64,000 nucleotides of DNA from an uncultured Acidimicrobiaceae bacterium (GTDB lineage: Bacteria > Actinomycetota > Acidimicrobiia > Spongiisociales > UBA5794). This document shows positions 15,973 through 25,749 of this stretch, in pieces (position 1 is the first letter of the stretch; each line of letters starts with the position of its first letter). The notes below the pieces were generated by a model that was not told the DNA's origin, made no database searches, and saw only the letters and a list, made by a program, of their open reading frames with translations. The stretch is taken from NCBI GenBank assembly GCA_947259365.1, contig CAMYMC010000043.1, positions 24,539 through 88,538 of the forward strand, given 5' to 3'. The position numbers were made by a program, and so were the translations under genes.

Positions 15973-18900
15973 TCAGCGGGCCAGGCTCCTGATGCGCCGG
16001 ATCGCCACGATGACGGACGCCACGTCGTCGACGCCCTCGCTGGCGAGACTCTGCATGAAGCGCGACAACCGACCCAGCGCCGCGGTGCGAAAGACGAGGT
16101 ACGCGTCGAGCGCCGCCTCTGAGGTGGCGTCTCCCGCCCCCGCGAGGATGAGCTCGGCGAGTTCGCGACGGAGGAGCACGAGGTCGTCGCGAACCGCCTG
16201 GATGGCCTGACGTTGCCAACGTGACGTCGCCGGGATGTCCTGGACGCGGCTTTCGAGCCAATCGAGCTCGAAGGCCGGTCCCACCAGGAAGAAGATGCGA
16301 GCCACATCGCGCACCGACCGCCCGGTGAGCCGGGCCACCTCGATGATGTCCGAAGCGTGGACGAGATCGCCGACGTAGGCGTGGGCTTGCGCCACCCGCT
16401 CCGGCACACCGCGCTCGGCCAGTTGCGCCGCCGCTCTCTCCCTGTCCTCCTTCCACGCCGGAGGGCCGATGTCGCCGATGGCGTCCGCCAGCTCGGAGAA
16501 GTGGGGCCGGGCGCCCTCGATCACGGCCGCCATGGGCTCGGTGCTCGGATGGGTGAGGTGCCATCGTGCCACCGCCTCGACGAGGGCATCGATCCCGTTG
16601 AGGAGCTTCCGCTCGACTTCGGGTGCGATGTGACCGACCAGTTGCTCGACCGCCCCCCAACGCACCTCGGCGTCGGTGACCGCTCGCGCCACGTGGTAGG
16701 CCCGCACCACCTGCTCCGGGCCGGCCCCCGTCTCCGACATGAGCCGCGAGACGAACGTGATGCCCTCCGAGTTGACGACCTCGTTCGCAACGAGTGTCGC
16801 GATCAGCTCCCGCCGCAGTGGATGAAGCTCGAGCACGCCGCCGAAGCGCTCTACCACGGCCGAGGGGAAGTAGTCACGCAGCTCACCGTCGAACGCCTCA
16901 CCGTCGGGGAGATCGGAGGCGACGAGCCAGTCGCGGAGGCTGCGTTTGGCGTAGGCGAGGAGCACGGCCAGCTCCGGCGCGGTGAGACCGCGCCGATTGC
17001 GGGCCCGCTCGGCCATCTCATCGGGCCCGGGAAGCCGCTCGAGGGCTCGGTCGAGCACGCCCTCGGCTTCGAGGACGGCCATGAGGTCCTCGTACGCCTC
17101 GAGTCGCGTCGAGGAGACCTCCACTTCCTGGGAGAGGATCTGGGCCTGGAGGAAGTTGTCGTACAGGATCCGGTCGACGATGTCGCCGGCCACCTGCGGG
17201 ATGAGCTCGTCCCGCTCCGAACGGGTGAGTTCCGCACGTTCGGCGGCGACACCGAGGAGGACCTTCAGGTTGACTTCCCGGTCCGAGCAGTTGACGCCGG
17301 CCGAGTTGTCGATGAAGTCGGTGAAGATCCGACCCCCCTCCGTGGCGAACTCGATCCGGCCGAGCTGGGTCAGGCCCAGGTTGCCGCCCTCGACGACGGC
17401 GCGACATCGGAGCTCGACGGCATCGATCCGCACCTGGTCGTTGCCACGGTCACCGACGTCGCCATCGGACTCGGAGCTCGCCTTCACGTAGCTCCCAATG
17501 CCTCCGTTCCACAGGAGGTCGACCGGCGCCCGCAGGATCGCCTGAATGAGCTCGTTCGGGGTGAGGGCGGAGGCGTCGATCCCGAGCGCCCGTTGCGCCT
17601 CGGGCGCCAGCGGGACGCGCTTGGCCGAGCGGGGCCAGACACCGCCTCCTCCCGATATCAGGGACCGGTCGTAGTCGCCCCACGTGGAACCGGGCAGCGC
17701 GAACAGCCGCCGCCGCTCCTCGCGAGAGGCGGTCGGATCGGGGTCGGGGTCGATATACACGTGCCGGTGGTCGAAGGCGGCGACGAGCTTGAGCTCGTAC
17801 GGAGCCAGCATCGCGTTGCCGAACACGTCTCCCGACATGTCGCCGATCCCCACCATCGTGACGGGCTCGTGCTCCACGTCGACACCGAGCTCGCGCAGGT
17901 GCCACTTCGCCGACTCCCAGGCACCGCGAGCCGTGATCCCAAGCGCTTTGTGGTCGTAGCCCGCTGACCCTCCCGAAGCGAACGCGTCGCCGAGCCAGTA
18001 CCCGTAGCTCGCCGCGATCTCGTTGGCCGTGTCGGAGAACTTCGCCGTGCCCCGGTCCGCGGCCACGACGAGGTAGGGGTCGTCGCCGTCGTGGATCCGG
18101 ACACGCTCGGGGTTCACGATCTCGCTCCCGACGAGGTTGTCGGTGAGATCGAGCAGCCCGCGCACGAACGTCGTGTATGCGGCCCGGACCGCGTCTGCGG
18201 AGGCCGCCTCCGACCCGGTGCGGCGGAGCACGAAAGCCCCTTTCGACCCGGTGGGAACGATGACGGCGTTCTTCGTCATCTGGGCTTTCATCAGGCCGAG
18301 CACCTCGGTGCGGTAGTCCTCGCGCCGGACCGACCAGCGGACGCCGCCGCGGGCCACCCTGCCGCCGCGGAGGTGGATGCCCTCGACATCGGCGGCGTAC
18401 ACGTAGATCTCCCGGTACGGCGCCGGAGCGGGCATGCCGGGGACCGACGCCGAGTCGAACTTGAAGGCGAGAGACGTGCGCTCGGGCCGGTACGCGTTCG
18501 TGCGCACCGTGGCGAGGATGAGGCCGAGGAAGCCGCGCAGGATCCGGTCCTCGTCGAGCGACTCGATCCGATCGAGGCGATCGATGATCTCGTCGACGAG
18601 CTCGGCCTCGGCCTGCCAGTCGGCCGCGTCCGGATCGAATCTCGTCTCGAAGAGACGAACGAGCGCGGCCGTCGTCTTCGGGTGTGTGGCGAACGCGTCG
18701 TTGATGTACGACTCGGTGAACCCGGAGCCGACCCGCTGCCAGTAGGTGCGGTAGGCGCGCAAGATGCCGACCTGGTCGTGGTCGAGGCCGGCGTCGACGA
18801 TGAGACGGCTCAGAGAATCGGTCTCGGCCTCGTCACGGAGGACCGCCACGACGGCGGCTGCGACCCTATCCCCGCACACGGCGAGGTCGAGTGGACCGCC

Positions 18901-20763
18901 GTCAGCCCCGAGGATGCCGATGTCGTGGATCACCGTCGGGCCGTCGCCCTCGAGGAGGCGGGTCGGCACCTCCTCGACGACCCGCAGGCCGAAATGCTCC
19001 AGTGTCGGCATGATCCGGGACAGCTCGAGCCTTCCGTCCGCCTTGTAGACGGACAGCCTCGTCAGCGACTCACCGTCGCGCCGCTCGTTCTGGAGCCCCA
19101 CGACCGGGCGCCCGTCGCCCGATGAGAGCTCATCGAGCATTGCGATGTCCCCGAGGGCGATTGAGGGATCCGTCGACGAGCGGTAGTAGTCCGGGAACTG
19201 GCTCGTCCATCGTTTCGCCAGCTCCGCGCCGCGGTGGGGGCCAAACCGAGCCGAGAGCTGCTCCTCCATGATCTCGGACCACGTCCTGGTGAGGGCGATG
19301 ACCTCTTCCTCGAGCTCCTCGAACGAGACGTCCGGCAGGCGCTCGTCGGTGATCCAGATGGTGAAGTGGATGCGGGCCGTGTCGGTCTCGCCGAGCGACA
19401 GCCGGTAGTCGATGGTGGCGCCCCCGAACCGCTCCCGGAACATGTCCTGAAGCTTCACCCGGAGCTCGGAGTTGAACCGGTCGCGCGGCACGACGACGAG
19501 CAGGGCGACGTTGCGCCGCAGCATGTCGCGCCGCATGAAGAGCCGCACCTGCTGGCGCTCCTGAAGCTCGACGAGGCCGACGATGCTGTTCCTGATGTCC
19601 TCGGTGGGGCTGGCGAAGAGCTCGTCCTTGAGGAAGCTGTTGAAGAGCTGGACGACCTGCTTGTAGTGGTGCGACCCGGCGATGGTGTCCTCTGCCTCGA
19701 GGATCTGGAGCAGCTTGCGGCGAAGGACCGGGATCGTGTCGGCCGGGGCCATGTACGCCTTCGAGGTGAAGAGGCCCAGCAGCCGCGCCTCCCCGACGAC
19801 CTCACCGTCGCGACCGATGTGGCGAACCCCGATGTAGTCCATCTTCGCCCGGCGGTGCACCCGGGATACGTTGTTCGTCTTCGTCACCACGAGGAGCCGA
19901 CCCGTCGCGTAGCGAGCGCGCAGATCCGGTGGCAGGTCCGCGATCGGGTACGGTTCTGCGAACCGCGAGTCGGCGTCGCTCGAGAGGATGCCGAGGCCGG
20001 TTCCGGGTACGACGGAGATCATCTCGCCCTCAGCCGTGTCCTCGATCCGGTATTCCCGGTAGCCCAGGAACACGAAGTTCAGGTCGAGCAGCCACTCCAA
20101 GAACGCAGCGTCCTCCTCGATCTCGTCCGCCTCGTAGCGGGGGCCGCCGTCCCGTGCGATGTCGATCATGCGGTGCACGGCGCGCTGCATCGGCTCGAAA
20201 TCCGCCACGGCCCTGTTCACATCGGACAGAACACGGCGGACCCGGGTCTCGACGGCCTCGATCTCCTCGTCTCTCAGCGGACGGTCGATCTCGTAGTGCT
20301 GGACCGACTCGCGGATTGCGGCGGCGCGGGCGCGCAGGATCTCGACGAGTTCACCGCTCTCGTCGCGACGGATGCCGATGACCGGATGGAACAGGTTCTC
20401 GACGGAGAAGCCCTGCGCCTGCAATTCGTTGGTGACGGAGTCGACGAGGAACGACATATCCGTCGCAGCGACCTCGATGACGGCACCGGGCCGGCTGTAT
20501 CCGTGCCCGGCAGGGTCCGGGTTGAACGCCCGCACCGTGATCTCGTCGTTCTCGCGGAGCCGAACGAACTCGAAGACGCTGCGGACCTGGGCACAGATCG
20601 CTTCGGGGGGCTGGGCCCGCAGGTAGTCATGCGGTACGCGCTGGAGGTAGGCCCGGCCGAAATCGACGAGGAGCGGTGCGGACCCGTCCGAGGGTTCGGC
20701 GAGGTGGCGGAGGAGGTCCTCGATGGAGGTTTCGGTGTCCTGTGGCGTCACCGTCGTTCCCAC
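15973..20763 (-). CDS. gdhB: Large NAD-specific glutamate dehydrogenase (180-kDa class)
   Basis: A 1596-residue protein of the L-180 NAD-glutamate dehydrogenase class known from Streptomyces and Pseudomonas. The N-terminal about 700 residues carry ACT-like regulatory regions (for example VIEVAATDMSFLVDSVTNELQ). The catalytic core follows: GGVRWSVRREDYRTEVLGLM, then KAQMTKNAVIVPTGSKGAF with the catalytic lysines near 830, then MVGIGDMSGDVFGNAML for the dinucleotide fold and EGGNLGLTQLGRIEFA. The C-terminal about 500 residues are the helical extension. It deaminates glutamate to 2-oxoglutarate with NAD. The GTG start lacks a clear ribosome site; a second GTG lies four codons in. It converges on boxB with 15 bases between stops. 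Confidence 0.93.
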   Translation of the reverse strand: MGTTVTPQDTETSIEDLLRHLAEPSDGSAPLLVDFGRAYLQRVPHDYLRAQPPEAICAQVRSVFEFVRLRENDEITVRAFNPDPAGHGYSRPGAVIEVAATDMSFLVDSVTNELQAQGFSVENLFHPVIGIRRDESGELVEILRARAAAIRESVQHYEIDRPLRDEEIEAVETRVRRVLSDVNRAVADFEPMQRAVHRMIDIARDGGPRYEADEIEEDAAFLEWLLDLNFVFLGYREYRIEDTAEGEMISVVPGTGLGILSSDADSRFAEPYPIADLPPDLRARYATGRLLVVTKTNNVSRVHRRAKMDYIGVRHIGRDGEVVGEARLLGLFTSKAYMAPADTIPVLRRKLLQILEAEDTIAGSHHYKQVVQLFNSFLKDELFASPTEDIRNSIVGLVELQERQQVRLFMRRDMLRRNVALLVVVPRDRFNSELRVKLQDMFRERFGGATIDYRLSLGETDTARIHFTIWITDERLPDVSFEELEEEVIALTRTWSEIMEEQLSARFGPHRGAELAKRWTSQFPDYYRSSTDPSIALGDIAMLDELSSGDGRPVVGLQNERRDGESLTRLSVYKADGRLELSRIMPTLEHFGLRVVEEVPTRLLEGDGPTVIHDIGILGADGGPLDLAVCGDRVAAAVVAVLRDEAETDSLSRLIVDAGLDHDQVGILRAYRTYWQRVGSGFTESYINDAFATHPKTTAALVRLFETRFDPDAADWQAEAELVDEIIDRLDRIESLDEDRILRGFLGLILATVRTNAYRPERTSLAFKFDSASVPGMPAPAPYREIYVYAADVEGIHLRGGRVARGGVRWSVRREDYRTEVLGLMKAQMTKNAVIVPTGSKGAFVLRRTGSEAASADAVRAAYTTFVRGLLDLTDNLVGSEIVNPERVRIHDGDDPYLVVAADRGTAKFSDTANEIAASYGYWLGDAFASGGSAGYDHKALGITARGAWESAKWHLRELGVDVEHEPVTMVGIGDMSGDVFGNAMLAPYELKLVAAFDHRHVYIDPDPDPTASREERRRLFALPGSTWGDYDRSLISGGGGVWPRSAKRVPLAPEAQRALGIDASALTPNELIQAILRAPVDLLWNGGIGSYVKASSESDGDVGDRGNDQVRIDAVELRCRAVVEGGNLGLTQLGRIEFATEGGRIFTDFIDNSAGVNCSDREVNLKVLLGVAAERAELTRSERDELIPQVAGDIVDRILYDNFLQAQILSQEVEVSSTRLEAYEDLMAVLEAEGVLDRALERLPGPDEMAERARNRRGLTAPELAVLLAYAKRSLRDWLVASDLPDGEAFDGELRDYFPSAVVERFGGVLELHPLRRELIATLVANEVVNSEGITFVSRLMSETGAGPEQVVRAYHVARAVTDAEVRWGAVEQLVGHIAPEVERKLLNGIDALVEAVARWHLTHPSTEPMAAVIEGARPHFSELADAIGDIGPPAWKEDRERAAAQLAERGVPERVAQAHAYVGDLVHASDIIEVARLTGRSVRDVARIFFLVGPAFELDWLESRVQDIPATSRWQRQAIQAVRDDLVLLRRELAELILAGAGDATSEAALDAYLVFRTAALGRLSRFMQSLASEGVDDVASVIVAIRRIRSLAR

Positions 20764-20869
20764 CCGCAGAACGTTACAGGCTCTCGGATGTCTCGGCGGG
20801 TGTTTGCCGCGCTTGGTCGGGAACAGCGCGGCCCGGCCGTCGGGCCGCCTGTGGGGGGCGGCGACGCCC

Positions 20870-21658
20870 TCACCCTGGTTCGTACACGTACAGGTGCGCC
20901 TGCCACTTCGAGAGCGGGCTCGACCCCGTCGCCCGGTGATGCTCGAGGGCCGCTGCAGCCGTCATCTCGAGCTCCTGTTCTGGGTGGCGGAAGACGTAGG
21001 GCTGACCACCCCGGGTCTCCTCTGCCGCGTACTGGACGAGTTGGCGCGCCAGATCGGAGCGGCCGAGATCGAACGGGACCCAACCGGTCGTGGCGGCGAT
21101 CCCGCAGTAGCGGTACCCGGGCACGTCGTCGACGAGACCCTCGATTCGCGCCATCCCGTACTGGTATGAGATCTGGACGAGCGCCGGCCCACCCTCGACG
21201 AGGAACCGGCGCGCCCCTGCCAGGACCTTCCGTCTCCAGCCGAGGCCGTCGCCGTCGGGGGATGCCGGCGGGTTCGCAGTGAGGAAGCCGGTCGCCTCTT
21301 TCAGCTCCTCGAGGACGGCGGCACCCGACTCGTCGCCCGGGGCGAATACGTCGGCCTGGATGAAGCTGGCCACGGCGGACACCCGGTTGCGGCGCGCGTT
21401 GGCCGTCGCGGCGGCCACGTCCGCCGGCAAGACGTCGATCCCGACGATGCTTTCGACCGCGGGTATTCGGGCGGCAGCGATGGCGATGCACCCCGATCCC
21501 GTTCCCCAGTCGATCCCGGAGCCGGCCAGCATCGCGACACTGGAACCCACTGCCCGCACCATGAGGGCGCTCGCCGGTGTCACGCTCAGCTTGCCTCCGG
21601 TCGGCACGATGTCGATGCGGCCGAGGGGTCCGGCGTTCATGTGGATCGGTTGGCTCAT
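20870..21658 (-). CDS. Class I SAM-dependent methyltransferase (HemK/PrmC-like)
   Basis: A 262-residue Rossmann methyltransferase. Motif I is WGTGSGCIAIAAAR (about residue 50), the acidic end of strand 2 is VGIDVLPADV, and the motif IV region is TANPPASPDGDG (about 128), an NPP-type signature resembling the NPPY of HemK/PrmC and N6-adenine enzymes. The target is unknown; a small molecule or protein amide is possible. The ATG at 21658 has CTGGAGAG upstream. It is downstream of the membrane glycosyltransferase-like gene, with a gap of about 70 bases. Confidence 0.8.
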   Translation of the reverse strand: MSQPIHMNAGPLGRIDIVPTGGKLSVTPASALMVRAVGSSVAMLAGSGIDWGTGSGCIAIAAARIPAVESIVGIDVLPADVAAATANARRNRVSAVASFIQADVFAPGDESGAAVLEELKEATGFLTANPPASPDGDGLGWRRKVLAGARRFLVEGGPALVQISYQYGMARIEGLVDDVPGYRYCGIAATTGWVPFDLGRSDLARQLVQYAAEETRGGQPYVFRHPEQELEMTAAAALEHHRATGSSPLSKWQAHLYVYEPG

Positions 21659-21729
21659 GGCTCTCCAGGTGGCGGCGCCGCACGCCGGGCGCACACCGGT
21701 GAGGGAGAGGCTATCGGCCGGCCGCTGCC

Positions 21730-22965
21730 TCAGACCGCGACCCACACGATCGCCGTCGTGACCGCAAGGAACACGGCCGCCTTGATGATGACGCCCGTCC
21801 GCGCCCAGGAGGGCAACGGTCCGGGCGTCGCGCCGAGATGCACGACCAGACCGAAGGCGATGAGATCGTTCGGGTAGCGGAGGTACACGACGGCCCGATC
21901 CCAGCCGGGGAGCGACACGACGGCCAGCAGCGCTGCCGCAAAGGCCATCCGCTCCCACGACATCCCCGCCCCCGGATCCCCGAGCGATCGGACGAGGGCG
22001 ATGACGAGGACGACCATCACCGCCACCTGGAGGAGTTGGTAGACGTCGACGAGGCCGCCGTCGCCGACCCATGTCGCGAACTGGCGCCCGAGCGCAACGA
22101 ACGGTGCGCTGATCGCTCCCGCCGACAGCGACGCCGCCTCGGTGGCCGCACGCCCCCAACGCGCCGCCATCACGGCTTGGACGCCCGCATAGGTCACCGC
22201 AGGGAGCACCGGGACGAGCCACGACACCGGTCGTTCCGCCGTCGGCACCCACCGGGGAAGGTCCCGGCTCATGCGGCGGCCGATGATCCCGGCGAGCCGT
22301 ACCGCGGCGACGGCGACCGCGAGGAGGAGCGCCGTCTCTCGAGTGATGACCGCCACGGCGAGCGTCGTGGCCGCCAGCCCGTCCCGCCCCCGTCTCAGCA
22401 AGAGCAGCGTCGCCAGCAAGAAGGCACCCTCGAGCGGCTCGGCGAGGTCGTAGGCGAGACCGACGATGAGACCGGGCCACGCCGCGAAGACGAGACCCAG
22501 CCACGGCGAGCGACCGGAGCTCTCGGCGAATCGCGCTCCCAGCGCCCCAATGACGCCTACGGCGACGATGTTGATCGCCGCGAGCGCCCAGGGGACGAGC
22601 GCGAACATCCCGCCCAGCGAGAGGACCCAGGCAGCCAGCGGGTACCCGATGCGTGCGTTCCGGTATGCCGGGCGGTCGAGGTCGATGCCGTCGACCCGAT
22701 CCTCGAGCGAGAGCGGAGATCGAGCGATCCGGTAGTAGTACTGGCCGTCGTAGCCGTCGCTGCCCTCGAACACGTGAAGCCCCTCGGGCACGAGCTCCGC
22801 GTCGGCATGGCCCTCGCCGATCCTGATGAGCGCGGTGATGTCACCGTCGTACGTGGCGGTGCGCGCAGCGACGAAGGCCAGCGCGGCGAGTCCGGCAGCG
22901 ACTCCCACGCGAAACGCACCCGCCCGGGTGCGGCGGGTCAGCTCGATCGTCGGCGTGCCACCCAT
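21730..22965 (-). CDS. Multi-pass membrane glycosyltransferase-like protein (GT-C type)
   Basis: A 411-residue protein with about ten hydrophobic helices and an early extracytoplasmic loop containing YDGQYYYRIARSPL and RPAYRNARIGYPLAAWVLSL. These match the DGQYYY...R...YRxQRILYP pattern of bacterial GT-C-like proteins linked to cell-surface glycopolymer formation. It probably uses a lipid-linked sugar donor; the acceptor is unknown. I chose the ATG at 22965 because AAGAGGAG lies four bases upstream; a start at 23019 has no ribosome site. Confidence 0.75.
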   Translation of the reverse strand: MGGTPTIELTRRTRAGAFRVGVAAGLAALAFVAARTATYDGDITALIRIGEGHADAELVPEGLHVFEGSDGYDGQYYYRIARSPLSLEDRVDGIDLDRPAYRNARIGYPLAAWVLSLGGMFALVPWALAAINIVAVGVIGALGARFAESSGRSPWLGLVFAAWPGLIVGLAYDLAEPLEGAFLLATLLLLRRGRDGLAATTLAVAVITRETALLLAVAVAAVRLAGIIGRRMSRDLPRWVPTAERPVSWLVPVLPAVTYAGVQAVMAARWGRAATEAASLSAGAISAPFVALGRQFATWVGDGGLVDVYQLLQVAVMVVLVIALVRSLGDPGAGMSWERMAFAAALLAVVSLPGWDRAVVYLRYPNDLIAFGLVVHLGATPGPLPSWARTGVIIKAAVFLAVTTAIVWVAV

Positions 22966-23055
22966 CGTGCTCCTCTTCGGCGCATCGTGGACGAGCCTGA
23001 ACCGGGCCTTCCCCGACACCGGATGACCGCCCGGCTGTGGACGCGCCTCGCAGTG

Positions 23056-23316
23056 TCAGTCCGGGTCGACGCGGTATACGTTGTCGTGGATGCGCACCCG
23101 TTCGCCGACCCTGATGCCGACCTCATCGCCGGGCCCTACGGACTCCACGTCGGCATGGTCGATCTGCATCGAATCGATCCGCTGGGTGAAGTCGGTGGTG
23201 TGACCGACGACGTGGATCGTGTCCCCGACGTCGAGCCGGCCTTCGGCGATGGTCAGCGCGGCGACGCCGGGCTTCCCGAAGTAGTGGGACACGGCGCCCA
23301 CGAACGACTCGCCCAT
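23056..23316 (-). CDS. Small EF-Tu-domain-2-like protein
   Basis: An 86-residue beta-barrel protein. GAVSHYFGKPGVAALTIAEG, LDVGDTIHVVGHTTDFTQRI, DSMQIDHADVESVGPGDEVG and RVRIHDNVYRV match the stand-alone translation-factor domain-2 family found in many bacteria and archaea. No GTPase domain is present, and the function of this family is unknown. The ATG has GGAGGGGA about six bases upstream. A 14-bp inverted repeat lies in its 5' leader (23339-23383). Confidence 0.82.
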   Translation of the reverse strand: MGESFVGAVSHYFGKPGVAALTIAEGRLDVGDTIHVVGHTTDFTQRIDSMQIDHADVESVGPGDEVGIRVGERVRIHDNVYRVDPD

Positions 23317-23338
23317 GATGCTCCCCTCCATGGCTTTC

Positions 23339-23383
23339 GACCATTGTGCCGCACCCGGGACCCGAGATGGCGGCACAATGGTC
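23339..23383 (-). promoter_or_regulatory. Long inverted repeat in the 338-bp divergent intergenic region
   Basis: GACCATTGTGCCGC (23339-23352) is perfectly repeated in inverse as GCGGCACAATGGTC (23370-23383), with 17 bases between. It ends 22 bases upstream of the start of the EF-Tu-domain-2-like gene. Because both neighbours are transcribed away from it, a simple terminator is unlikely; a regulator-binding palindrome or a leader-RNA hairpin fits better. The rest of the 23317-23654 gap shows only GC-rich sequence with no clear promoter. Confidence 0.6.
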
Positions 23384-23654
23384 CCAACGCGGTAGCGACC
23401 CCCCACCCTCCGGGGGGCCGCCACACTTGTCACACGACCGCCCGAGGGGGCGATGGACGGCCGGCTACCGGGGAAACGTAGGCGCGAACCGCGCCCGCCA
23501 ATAGGGCCGAACGACCCTGCCCGGGGCCGGTCATCCTGGCGAAACGGCGGATCCCGACGGGTTCCGGCACCTCAAGTCGGGGTGCCATGCCGCCGACGGA
23601 TACGATCGTGACGCCTGGCGGTGTCCGCCCGGCAACGAGCAGCGAGGGGACGAC

Positions 23655-25712
23655 GTGACGGACCGAGTGAGGCTCTTTCTGGCGAGCTTCCTCATGCTCT
23701 TCGTCGAGCTCGCGTTGATCCGTTGGACCGGAGAGAACGTCTTGTCGCTGTCGTTCTTCTCCAACTTCGTCCTCCTCGGGAGCTTCCTGGGGATCGGGAT
23801 CGGCTTCCTCCGCGCCGACCGGCCGCGTTCGCTGTTCCCTCACACTCCGGCGCTGCTGTTCGGGCTCATCGCGTTCGTGCTCGCCGTCCCGATCAAGATC
23901 GGCCGTCTGTCCCGCTCCGAGGTCATCTTCTTCGGCATGGACACCTCCGGGCTCCCCATCTGGGTGAGTCTCCCCATCATCTTCGGGCTCGTCGCCCTGG
24001 TGCTGGCCGGGATCGCCGAAGCCGTGGCCCGGGTGTTTGCCAGGTTCGAGCCGCTCGAGGCCTACCGTCTGGACATCCTCGGCAGCGTCGCCGGGACCCT
24101 TGCATTCTCGGTGCTCGCCTTCCTGGGGACGCCGCCGATCGTGTGGGGACTCGTGGCGGGCATCGTCATGGTCGCCCTGCTCGGTCCCCGCCTGCGGTAC
24201 GTCGCCCCCCTCGTTGCCGTCGCCGCGGTGCTCCTCGTCGAGTCGATCGGCGGGGCCACGTTGTGGTCGGCGTACTACAAGATCGACGTCGTCGACCGCG
24301 AGTTCCGCGACGTGCCGGTGGTCCAGGTCCTCGTCAACGGCATCCCTCACCAGGAGATCGTTCCGCTCGAGGCCCGGGAAGCGCTGACGCCCGTGTACCT
24401 GAAGCCGTACGAGCGCCTCACCCCCGGGCACGCGCTCGACGATGTCCTCATCGTCGGTGCCGGCAACGGCGGCGACGTCGCCATCGCTCTCGACCGGGGC
24501 GCGGGACGGGTCGACGCCGTCGAGATCGACGCCCGGCTGCTCGACATCGGCATCGACCGCAACCCCGACCGGCCTTACGACGACCCGAGGGTCGTCCGCC
24601 ATGTCGACGATGGGCGTGCCTACCTCGAGCGCACCGACCGTCGCTACGACCTCGTGCTCTTCGCCCTGCCCGACTCGCTGACGCTGCTCTCCGGTCAGTC
24701 GAGCCTGCGGCTCGAGAGCTTCCTGTTCACCCAGGAAGCGGTGACGCGAGCCCGCGAAGTGCTCGAACCGGACGGGGTGTTCGCCATGTACAACTTCTAC
24801 CGGGAGCAGTGGTTGATCGAGCGGCTCGCCGCCACGATGACCCGGGCGTTCGGCACGGAGCCGTGCATCGACCTCATCGGTGAGGGGTCGGGGCTCGCCA
24901 TGCTTGCCATCTCCGCCGATCCCTCCGCGCTGAACTGCTCGGGCGGGGCTGCGATCGACCTCGCCGATGCCCCCGCTCCGGTGACCGACGATCGCCCCTT
25001 CCTCTACATCAGGGAGCCGGGGATTCCGGGGCTCTACCTCGTCACGATGGCGGTGATCCTCCTTGCCTCGCTCGTCGCGGTTCGTGCCGCCGCCGGTCCG
25101 ATCCGCACGATGAGCCGGTACTCGGACCTGTTCTTCATGGGGGTCGCGTTCTTGCTGCTCGAGACGAAGAACATCGTCCAGTTCGCGCTCCTGTTCGGCA
25201 CGACGTGGTTCGTCAACGCGCTCGTGTTCGCCGGGATCCTCCTCACCGTGCTCGCCGCGATCGAGGTCGCCAAACTCCCCCGGTTGCCGTCGCCGCGCGT
25301 CCTCTACGGTGCGCTCTTCGCCGCCCTCGCCGTCGCCTGGCTCGTGCCTCAGGAATGGCTCCTCAACCTCTCGGTGCCGGTGCGGTTCGTCACCGCCACC
25401 GCGCTCGCGTTCGCCCCGATCTTTCTCGCCAATGTCGTGTTCGCCCAGCGGTTCAAGAACACCGCTTCGTCGACAACGGCATTCGGCGCCAACCTCCTCG
25501 GCGCCATGGTCGGCGGGGTCCTCGAGTACGCGTCGCTCGCCGTCGGGTACCGGGCGCTGCTGGTCGCCGCCGCTGCGCTCTACCTGCTCGCGTACGTGAC
25601 CGGACGTGGGCATCTCCGCGGTGAGGACCGAGCCGCAGGTCGACCCGACGAGATACCAGCCGACCCGGAGACCGTGATCCTCTTCGCCGGCCCTGCCGCC
25701 CACGCTGACTAG
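23655..25712 (+). CDS. Spermidine-synthase-like membrane protein
   Basis: A 685-residue protein with three parts. The N-terminal about 200 residues contain about six transmembrane helices. A central polyamine-aminopropyltransferase-like Rossmann domain follows: VLIVGAGNGGDVAIALD at about residue 265, VEIDARLLDIGID, and YDLVLFALPDSL. The C-terminal about 200 residues are again helical membrane segments. Fused membrane/spermidine-synthase-like proteins are common in bacteria but their substrate is unproven. The SAM-binding-like glycine loop is intact. The GTG start has GAGGGGACGAC upstream. It is divergent from the EF-Tu-domain-2-like gene. Confidence 0.82.
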   Translation: MTDRVRLFLASFLMLFVELALIRWTGENVLSLSFFSNFVLLGSFLGIGIGFLRADRPRSLFPHTPALLFGLIAFVLAVPIKIGRLSRSEVIFFGMDTSGLPIWVSLPIIFGLVALVLAGIAEAVARVFARFEPLEAYRLDILGSVAGTLAFSVLAFLGTPPIVWGLVAGIVMVALLGPRLRYVAPLVAVAAVLLVESIGGATLWSAYYKIDVVDREFRDVPVVQVLVNGIPHQEIVPLEAREALTPVYLKPYERLTPGHALDDVLIVGAGNGGDVAIALDRGAGRVDAVEIDARLLDIGIDRNPDRPYDDPRVVRHVDDGRAYLERTDRRYDLVLFALPDSLTLLSGQSSLRLESFLFTQEAVTRAREVLEPDGVFAMYNFYREQWLIERLAATMTRAFGTEPCIDLIGEGSGLAMLAISADPSALNCSGGAAIDLADAPAPVTDDRPFLYIREPGIPGLYLVTMAVILLASLVAVRAAAGPIRTMSRYSDLFFMGVAFLLLETKNIVQFALLFGTTWFVNALVFAGILLTVLAAIEVAKLPRLPSPRVLYGALFAALAVAWLVPQEWLLNLSVPVRFVTATALAFAPIFLANVVFAQRFKNTASSTTAFGANLLGAMVGGVLEYASLAVGYRALLVAAAALYLLAYVTGRGHLRGEDRAAGRPDEIPADPETVILFAGPAAHAD

Positions 25713-25749
25713 CCAGGCCGACGGCGCGGAAATAGCCATCGATCCTTAC

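Noticed and set aside
23430..25739. A 769-residue minus-strand ORF opposite the spermidine-synthase-like gene
   Set aside because: It is antisense to a well-supported gene, is rich in Arg/Gly/Glu/His with no domain pattern, and reflects the lack of stops in high-GC antisense frames.
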